From Pseudomonadota bacterium (GTDB lineage: Bacteria; Pseudomonadota; Alphaproteobacteria; UBA9655): a stretch of 8,917 bases of DNA. Below, piece after piece: positions 4,834 through 8,917 of the stretch (within the stretch, counting starts at the first letter, position 1; every line of letters begins with the position of its first letter). The stretch is taken from the NCBI GenBank assembly GCA_021809225.1, contig JAKBAL010000057.1, positions 1 to 8,917 of the forward strand, read 5' to 3'. The notes below the pieces were generated by a model that worked only from the letters and a program-made list of their open reading frames with translations, had not been told where the DNA came from and did not search any database. A program made the position numbers and the translations under genes.

Positions 4834-6102
4834 CTATTCGGATTTTAAGATTTCAGCCTTTGCAACCCCATCGTAAAAATGAATCTGAACCTTTTGATGG
4901 GGTGCTATCATGGATTGAGAAGGAATTAGATTTTGGTCAAGGCTTGTAATAAAGGTAAACCCGCGCTCAAGCGTGCGGGTATAAGAATAGCTTTCTAAAA
5001 GTTGCGCAAGAGTGTCAAAACGCTGCCCTACATTATGCATAATATGAGTAAGCGCTGGGGAAAGGCGCTGAACCAGGTAATCAAGCGTCACATTTTGTTG
5101 CTCAACGAACCGTTTTTCCGCATTCACCAAACGTTCAAACAACTCATCAAGCTTTTGTGTATTCTCATCCAGCCAAGCCCCCAGAGGAGGTAACCCCCGC
5201 CGCAAAGCGTCAAGGCGGCTTTCATAAAGGATCAGCATATGGTCAAAGCGCGTTGAAAGCTGGGCCCCATACTGAAGCAGGGTTTGGGCAAGCTGAGACC
5301 TAACCGGCACCACAAATTCAGCCGCAGCAGTGGGTGTGGGGGCTCGTTTATCCGCTGCAAAATCGACGAGCGTTACATCTGTTTCATGGCCTACGGCCGT
5401 GATGACAGGGATCTGGCTTTCTGCAACAGCCCTCACAACACATTCTTCATTAAAAGCCCATAGGTCTTCCAGGCTTCCTCCTCCCCGCGCAACAATAAGA
5501 ACATCTGGTTTTGTCTGAAACGTATTAAATCCCCGCACCGCGGCTGCAATTTGGGCCGCGGCCCCTTCTCCTTGAACAGCCACAGGCCATAAAAGAACAG
5601 ATACGGGAAAGCGATCCGCTAAACGATGGAGCATATCCTGGATGACCGCTCCTGTGGGAGATGTGACAATACCAATCAGCTGAGGAAGAAAAGGAAGTGG
5701 TTTTTTTCGCGCCTCATCAAATAGTCCCTCTGCACCCAGTTTTCGTTTGCGTTCTTCTAAAAGTTTTAAAAGAGCCCCCTCGCCCGCAAGCTCCATCCCT
5801 TCAACCACAATCTGATACTTAGAGCGCCCCGGGTATGTCGTAAGCCTTCCGATGGCAATCACTTCCATTCCTTCTTGAGGAGCCAGAGAAAGCCCCTGAA
5901 AACTTCCGCGCCAACAAACCGCATCCAAAACAGCATCTTGATCTTTCAAAGCAAAATACACATGGCCCGAAGTGTGGCGTTTTAATCCTGAAATTTCACC
6001 CTTCACCCGCACGCGCGAAAAGCCCGTCTCCACCGTTCTTTTTAACGCAAGAGACAATTCTGCAACCGTATATTCAGGAAGGGTTGAGGCAAGTGGTAGC
6101 AT
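4834..6102 (-). CDS. xseA: Exonuclease VII large subunit
   Basis: A full-length XseA (422 residues from the chosen start). Order: N-terminal OB fold (PEYTVAELSLALKRTVE ... VRVKGEISGLKRHTSGHVYFALKD), catalytic core with GIVTSPTGAVIQDM (144-157), VARGGGSLEDLW (204-215), AVGHETDVTLVDFAADKRAPTPTAAAE (236-262), a long coiled-coil (about 265-365) and the C-terminal tail with RGFTFIT. Asp156, Arg206, His239 and Asp242 match E. coli catalytic residues Asp155, Arg205, His238 and Asp241. With XseB it degrades single-stranded DNA from both ends to oligonucleotides in repair. A longer frame begins at a TTG (6126), but that lacks a ribosome binding site and overlaps the predicted transcription start; the ATG at 6102 has GGA 5 nt upstream and gives a one-residue offset to E. 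coli numbering. xseB is not in the window. Confidence 0.95.
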   Translation of the reverse strand: MLPLASTLPEYTVAELSLALKRTVETGFSRVRVKGEISGLKRHTSGHVYFALKDQDAVLDAVCWRGSFQGLSLAPQEGMEVIAIGRLTTYPGRSKYQIVVEGMELAGEGALLKLLEERKRKLGAEGLFDEARKKPLPFLPQLIGIVTSPTGAVIQDMLHRLADRFPVSVLLWPVAVQGEGAAAQIAAAVRGFNTFQTKPDVLIVARGGGSLEDLWAFNEECVVRAVAESQIPVITAVGHETDVTLVDFAADKRAPTPTAAAEFVVPVRSQLAQTLLQYGAQLSTRFDHMLILYESRLDALRRGLPPLGAWLDENTQKLDELFERLVNAEKRFVEQQNVTLDYLVQRLSPALTHIMHNVGQRFDTLAQLLESYSYTRTLERGFTFITSLDQNLIPSQSMIAPHQKVQIHFYDGVAKAEILKSE

Positions 6103-6117
6103 GAAATTCCAATGTTT

Positions 6118-6191
6118 AAAATTCAAAAAGTATTCTTGTCAGCATCCAGCAAAAACGTCAAAAGTTTTCTGACTCTTCAAAATTCAAAAAG
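6118..6191. repeat. 13-bp direct repeat in the xseA/MerC-like divergent region
   Basis: AAAATTCAAAAAG occurs at 6118-6130 and 6179-6191, 61 bp apart, each followed by GTAT or TATT. It may be a protein-binding repeat or chance in AT-rich DNA. Confidence 0.35.
6132..6161 (-). promoter_or_regulatory. Possible xseA promoter
   Basis: Minus-strand TTGACG (6161-6156), an 18-nt spacer and AAGAAT (6137-6132). The -35 is good and the -10 weak. The predicted transcription start near 6125 supports translation from the ATG at 6102. Confidence 0.4.
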
Positions 6192-6213
6192 GTATACTCA
6201 TCTCATTCCACCC

Positions 6214-6242
6214 TTGAAATAAGCTAAAGAACTTCCTATTTT
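6214..6242 (+). promoter_or_regulatory. Promoter of the MerC-like/HAD operon
   Basis: TTGAAA (6214-6219), a 17-nt spacer and TATTTT (6237-6242). The -35 differs by one base and the -10 by two. The leader would be about 30 nt, ending with AAAGGA 8 nt before the ATG. Confidence 0.55.
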
Positions 6243-6249
6243 AAAATAG
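6236..6249. promoter_or_regulatory. 14-bp palindrome overlapping the -10 box
   Basis: CTATTTTAAAATAG is perfectly self-complementary and covers the -10 box and start region of the operon promoter, where a bound repressor would block transcription. The regulator is unknown; no merR-type gene is adjacent. Confidence 0.4.
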
Positions 6250-6277
6250 AACATATGATGAATAAAGGACTCTCGAA

Positions 6278-6658
6278 ATGAAAAGATGGGGCGATATTTT
6301 TAGTGGTACGGGTACAGTTGCTATATCTCTTTTGTCATGTGCAGCATGTCCCATGTGCCTTCCCATTTATGCTGGCCTTTTAAGCCTCATAGGCATTGAG
6401 CTCACTGCTTATCATGAATTTTTCTTCCCCCTCATGGTGGCATTTGGCTTGATGACCTTAGGATTTATGGCCTATCAAATTTATAAGCATCATGCCACAT
6501 GGACCCCTTTTAAACTTGCCCTCATCGCTGGGCTTGGTATGGGAACGGCCGCCTTTCTTGAGTACGAATACTTTCTTTATGCCTGTCTTGCCCTTTTTAT
6601 GGGAAGCGTCATATGGAGCAAGAAATCCATCATCCATGATGGGCATGGATGTTGTTAA
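6278..6658 (+). CDS. MerC-like four-helix inner-membrane protein
   Basis: A 126-residue, very hydrophobic protein with about four transmembrane helices (roughly 11-38, 47-69, 78-96 and 97-113). Cys21 and Cys24 lie in the first helix (SCAACPMC, plus Cys27) and the protein ends GHGCC (Cys125, Cys126). This layout matches MerC, where a Cys pair in helix 1 and a second pair near the C-terminus pass Hg(II) across the inner membrane. Length is close to MerC (about 140). There is no merR, merA or merP in the window, so mercury resistance is not implied; many MerC-domain proteins in bacteria without mer operons have unknown cargo. The ATG has AAAGGA upstream. It overlaps the HAD gene by 10 nt, so the two are probably one operon. 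Confidence 0.65.
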   Translation: MKRWGDIFSGTGTVAISLLSCAACPMCLPIYAGLLSLIGIELTAYHEFFFPLMVAFGLMTLGFMAYQIYKHHATWTPFKLALIAGLGMGTAAFLEYEYFLYACLALFMGSVIWSKKSIIHDGHGCC

Positions 6659-7224
6659 CCCCACCTTCTTTCCCCCTTGTTCTCGATTTAGATGGAACGC
6701 TGATTCGAACAGATACATCTCATGAAATGATGAATCGGCTCCTCGTCAAAAAACCTTGGCTTCTGTTCCTCGTTCCGTTTTGGTTTATAAAGGGAAGGGC
6801 CTTTGCCAAAGCACGCCTTACAGATCATATTGACCTCTCTCCCCATCATCTTCCCTACAACGTTGAGCTTTTAACCTTTGCCAAAAACGAGGCTCAGAAA
6901 GGGCGACCTTTGATCCTAGCAACGGGCAGTGATCAAAGAATAGCCGAAAAAATTGCTGATTACCTTGGTATTTTCCAAGAGGTCATTGGAAGCAATGGAC
7001 ACATTAATATGACCGGCCCCCGGAAACAACAAGTGCTTCTCAAAAGGTTTGGCGTTCATGGTTTTGATTATGCTGGCGATTCCCATATTGACATTTATGT
7101 GTGGAAAGTTGCCCGTAAAGCCCTTGTCGTCCATCCGAAAAGAGGGGTTCTCAAACGGGTACTTCTCTTAAAGGGACCTGAACACACCCATTACTTTCCA
7201 CAAAGAAAAAAAACTCACTTTTGA
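6649..7224 (+). CDS. HAD-family phosphatase resembling the HAD half of HAD-UbiA fusion proteins
   Basis: A 191-residue haloacid dehalogenase-superfamily hydrolase with all four motifs: Asp13/Asp15 in VLDLDGTL (nucleophile and acid/base), Thr92 in ILATGSD, Lys126 in GPRK and GDSHID with Asp144 and Asp148 for Mg2+ binding. The helical cap (about 20-75, KPWLLFLVPFWFIKGRAFAKARL), LPYN, SNG and FDYAGDS are strongly like the N-terminal domain of proteins in which a HAD phosphatase is fused to a UbiA prenyltransferase. Here the protein ends soon after the HAD domain and no UbiA sequence follows, so it is either a stand-alone member or a cut-down fusion. Substrate unknown; a phosphorylated lipid or prenyl intermediate is a guess from the fusion partner. 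The start lies inside the MerC-like gene with a weak ribosome binding site, suggesting coupled translation. It ends 2 bp before a convergent gene. Confidence 0.85.
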   Translation: MLLTPPSFPLVLDLDGTLIRTDTSHEMMNRLLVKKPWLLFLVPFWFIKGRAFAKARLTDHIDLSPHHLPYNVELLTFAKNEAQKGRPLILATGSDQRIAEKIADYLGIFQEVIGSNGHINMTGPRKQQVLLKRFGVHGFDYAGDSHIDIYVWKVARKALVVHPKRGVLKRVLLLKGPEHTHYFPQRKKTHF

Positions 7225-7226
7225 TC

Positions 7227-7916
7227 TTAATTTTCAGCATATGAATCTTCTTCCTCATAGATGGCTAAAGGTTGCATATTCTTATCAAGGCGTATCCGGT
7301 TAACATACATTAATAATTGAGCTTTTGAAAAATATGTCCCTTCCTTCCAATAGGAAAGGCCATGGTGCTGTAATCCTCTTTCAACCTGGTAAAATCCTTC
7401 GGAAAGCGCCCACTTTTCCACATAACATAAGGATACATATAAAGGATTCCCAAATGTTTTTTCTCTCTTCAGTTTATGGGGTAACCGATCCTTTTCAAGA
7501 ACGTAATCCAGAGGGGAAACGCTAGAAAAAGAAGCGTTTTCTTGTGATATAAATCCCCATGATTCTCCTTTTTTCAATCCAACTGACAGGGAAGGACAAG
7601 ATGTCCAATTCCCTTCTTTCAAAGCCAATTGTGCTTTTTGAGAAATTTGTAAAGGTGCATATATTTGGAGAATTTCCACCATTTTTGCCCGATCACGAGG
7701 AATTCGTTCTAATAACGAGATCTGGCTTTTGTCACCCTTCAAACGTCCAGATTTTGTGGTTGGCTTTCTTAAACCAAGCGTTTTAATTTTCTTACTCACA
7801 GAATTGACGGTTTTGTCTAAAGCAAAAGCTGTAACCTTAAGTTGAATCTTGTGTTCCACAGCTTTCTCAATGCATGTGCTTTCCCAGTCTTTCCAACGTG
7901 GTTTTAATCCTTTCAT
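7227..7916 (-). CDS. Unknown protein with a possible N-terminal DNA-binding helix-turn-helix
   Basis: 229 residues; no family recognised over the full length. The first ~50 residues (RWKDWESTCIEKAVEHKI ... ALDKTVNSVSKKIKTLGLRKP) have the tryptophan spacing and the closing SV-x-x-KI-x-x-LGL pattern of Myb/GcrA-like three-helix DNA-binding domains, followed by a basic stretch (TTKSGRLKGDK). The rest has no cysteine cluster or membrane span and is rich in aromatic residues (SWGFIS, LYVSLCYVEKWALSEGFYQVERGL), ending in an acidic EEEDSYAEN. ATG 7916 is preferred over ATG 7922 because GGAGG (7930-7926) is 9 nt from the former and only 3 from the latter. It is monocistronic and convergent with the HAD gene, with no terminator between them. 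A role in transcription is a hypothesis only. Confidence 0.65.
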   Translation of the reverse strand: MKGLKPRWKDWESTCIEKAVEHKIQLKVTAFALDKTVNSVSKKIKTLGLRKPTTKSGRLKGDKSQISLLERIPRDRAKMVEILQIYAPLQISQKAQLALKEGNWTSCPSLSVGLKKGESWGFISQENASFSSVSPLDYVLEKDRLPHKLKREKTFGNPLYVSLCYVEKWALSEGFYQVERGLQHHGLSYWKEGTYFSKAQLLMYVNRIRLDKNMQPLAIYEEEDSYAEN

Positions 7917-7966
7917 ACACATTTACCTCCCTATTATTTTAAGCCTCCTGTTTTTATCATACCTGA

Positions 7967-8104
7967 TATGAAAAAATCAGTTGGGTTGATTTTGCCAAGA
8001 CAATCAAGAACCGTCAACTAGAAATATATTTTGGCCAAATCTCAAAAAAAGTTACAACTTATCGGTGTGAGCCAGCTTTGAAGCGAGAGTTAGATCGCCA
8101 GTGA
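7967..8104 (+). pseudogene. Possible gene relic
   Basis: A stop-to-stop frame of 45 codons with no start codon near its beginning reads YEKISWVDFAKTIKNRQLEI and ends ALKRELDRQ before TGA. The composition looks protein-like (Trp, Arg and Lys balance, no long repeats) although the flanks do not. It might be the end of a lost transposase or other gene, or a chance open frame. Family not recognised. Confidence 0.2.
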
Positions 8105-8163
8105 AGGGATGTTTAAACGTTGCTTTTTTATAATTTAAGAGAATATTTTGTTTTGTAACCTAT

Positions 8164-8194
8164 AAAAAAAGCCAGCCTAATAAAAGGCTGACTT
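8164..8194 (-). terminator. Minus-strand intrinsic terminator (left copy)
   Basis: On the minus strand AAGTCAGCC pairs with GGCTGGCTT (9 bp, one G-U pair) around TTTTATTA and runs into TTTTTTATA. The G-U pair exists only in minus-strand RNA, fixing the direction. No gene lies immediately upstream; the nearest minus-strand gene already has its own terminator at 8381. Confidence 0.7.
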
Positions 8195-8380
8195 CAATTA
8201 GTATATTTTCAGCTAGATAACTTTTTTTCATATCAAGCACCATAATTAATCGTGTCATCAAATAAATAAAAAACGTATTTTAATTTAGACGCTCCCTATT
8301 TTTTAGGATGTATTTCTAAATTTAGTTGAAATATTAAGTAATTTTTAACTGTTTTTAATAAAAAGATAACGCTCCCAATC

Positions 8381-8414
8381 TATTAAAAAGCCAGCATAAT
8401 AAAAAACTGGCTTT
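8381..8414 (-). terminator. Minus-strand intrinsic terminator of the right-end gene
   Basis: AAAGCCAG/CTGGCTTT form a perfect 8-bp stem 41 nt after the stop of the gene at 8456, followed on the minus strand by a T-rich tail. Its sequence is clearly related to the terminator at 8164. Confidence 0.7.
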
Positions 8415-8455
8415 AATTAACATAACTTCAATTTTAGTCAATATACTTGTGTGCT

Positions 8456-8917
8456 TTATAATTCTTCAGCTTTGTTTTGATTTATAACCTGTGCTGTATA
8501 ATTATCATTTATCACGAAGGGCTCTTGTCCTGGAGGCAGAACTTCTAATGGTTCATTTGAAATAGTAATGACAGCCCCTCTCTCTGCTGCTTTAGAACCA
8601 CGCTCATCACTGCCATAAGGAAGTCCTATCCACTGAGAAACTTCTACTCCCTCTTCATTGCAATATATTTCATCGATATACTTTATTGAATAATATGTGC
8701 CGGGAAACATATTATCTTTTATTTCCAAGCTATTTCCTATGTTAAGATAAAGTACTTGTGAAAATGCAGGAAGTAAGCCACGTCTACGCTCTAATTTCGG
8801 AAAAGAATTACGCTCAGGAAAAGAATTACGCTCATTTTCATTTACTATCATATATCGAATTTGCTTCCCTTGTGGCACGGGGACAACCTCATGTTCGGTT
8901 ATAGAACGAAGTTTTAA
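8456..8917 (-). CDS. Unknown protein, 5' end outside window
   Basis: The frame is open from the right edge to a TAA at 8458-8456, giving at least 153 residues. A GTG at 8878 could start a 140-residue form, but it has no ribosome binding site and the frame continues upstream (LKLRSITEHEVVPVPQGKQI), so the true start is probably beyond the edge. I do not recognise the family. The visible part looks like beta-rich sequence (SQVLYLNIGNSLEI, GTYYSIKYIDEIYC, AVITISNEPLEVLPPGQEPFVIND) with one cysteine and no membrane segment. The repeat ERNSFPERNSFP is caused by an 18-bp tandem duplication. It has its own terminator downstream. Confidence 0.6.
   Translation of the reverse strand, partial: LKLRSITEHEVVPVPQGKQIRYMIVNENERNSFPERNSFPKLERRRGLLPAFSQVLYLNIGNSLEIKDNMFPGTYYSIKYIDEIYCNEEGVEVSQWIGLPYGSDERGSKAAERGAVITISNEPLEVLPPGQEPFVINDNYTAQVINQNKAEEL
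8799..8834. repeat. 18-bp perfect tandem repeat in the right-end gene
   Basis: GGAAAAGAATTACGCTCA occurs twice back to back and adds one extra ERNSFP unit in frame. The exact identity suggests a recent slippage event. Confidence 0.9.

Larger units (their letters stand above)
7931..8455. other. Gene-poor AT-rich interval with two related terminators
   Basis: About 525 bp without a convincing gene. It holds a possible gene relic (7967-8104), two similar minus-strand terminators (8164-8194 and 8381-8414), and an 8-bp repeat ACGCTCCC at 8289-8296 and 8369-8376, 80 bp apart and each close to a run of T or A. The 8195-8380 segment between the terminators has only very short frames. It could be a small-RNA gene on the minus strand or the remains of a duplicated gene end. 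Confidence 0.5.

Noticed and set aside
6103..6126. An eight-residue N-terminal extension of XseA from a TTG
   Set aside because: No ribosome binding site, overlap with the predicted transcription start, and the ATG at 6102 aligns the catalytic residues with E. coli numbering.
8195..8260. A short minus-strand frame MTRLIMVLDMKKSYL... running through the left terminator
   Set aside because: No ribosome binding site, and it reads through the terminator stem; probably chance.
8164..8414. A CRISPR array or transposon ends, suggested by the repeated hairpins
   Set aside because: Only two imperfect copies in the same orientation with T-runs; these are terminators, not regularly spaced repeats or terminal inverted repeats.

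Overview
The window looks like part of the chromosome of an alphaproteobacterium, probably from an intracellular or host-associated lineage (Holosporales/Rickettsiales-like). This placement is inferred from moderately AT-rich DNA, an iscR gene followed by two different cysteine desulfurases, an IHF alpha subunit, a degenerate Rpn/YhgA-type nuclease and several unrecognised small proteins. No rRNA, tRNA, phage gene, intact insertion sequence or CRISPR array was found. Most of the window is ordinary housekeeping sequence.

1-2060: an Fe-S cluster operon read on the minus strand. The order is iscR (1450-1866), a NifS/IscS-like cysteine desulfurase (362-1453), then canonical iscS (1-362, running off the left edge). 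The genes overlap by 4 nt and 1 nt, so translation is probably coupled. Upstream of iscR is a near-perfect match to the E. coli type-1 IscR binding site, overlapping the -35 box of a good promoter, as expected for autorepression by [2Fe-2S]-IscR.

2060-3890: a small secreted protein of unknown function (plus strand), an Rpn-family PD-(D/E)XK nuclease/transposase-like protein with a short tail (minus), a 61-residue helical acidic protein (minus), and a 330-bp gap holding several palindromes, including one perfect 9-bp inverted repeat.

3891-6160: ihfA with a strong promoter and hairpin terminator, then the large subunit of exonuclease VII (xseA). Between them lies the most unusual gene here: a predicted secreted protein (4356-4757) whose last 50 residues align without gaps to the last 50 residues of XseA, with the 3' flanking DNA also duplicated. 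It appears to be a tandem duplication of the 3' end of xseA joined to a signal peptide.

6200-7224: a plus-strand two-gene operon of a MerC-like four-helix membrane protein with paired cysteines and, overlapping it by 10 nt, a HAD phosphatase resembling the N-terminal half of HAD-UbiA fusion proteins but without the UbiA half. Its promoter carries a 14-bp palindrome over the -10 box.

7227-8917: two minus-strand genes of unknown function, the left one with a possible N-terminal helix-turn-helix and the right one cut by the window edge. Between them lie 530 bp of AT-rich DNA with two related minus-strand terminators about 190 bp apart and a possible gene relic. The paired terminators suggest a second 3'-end duplication, or an unannotated small RNA.
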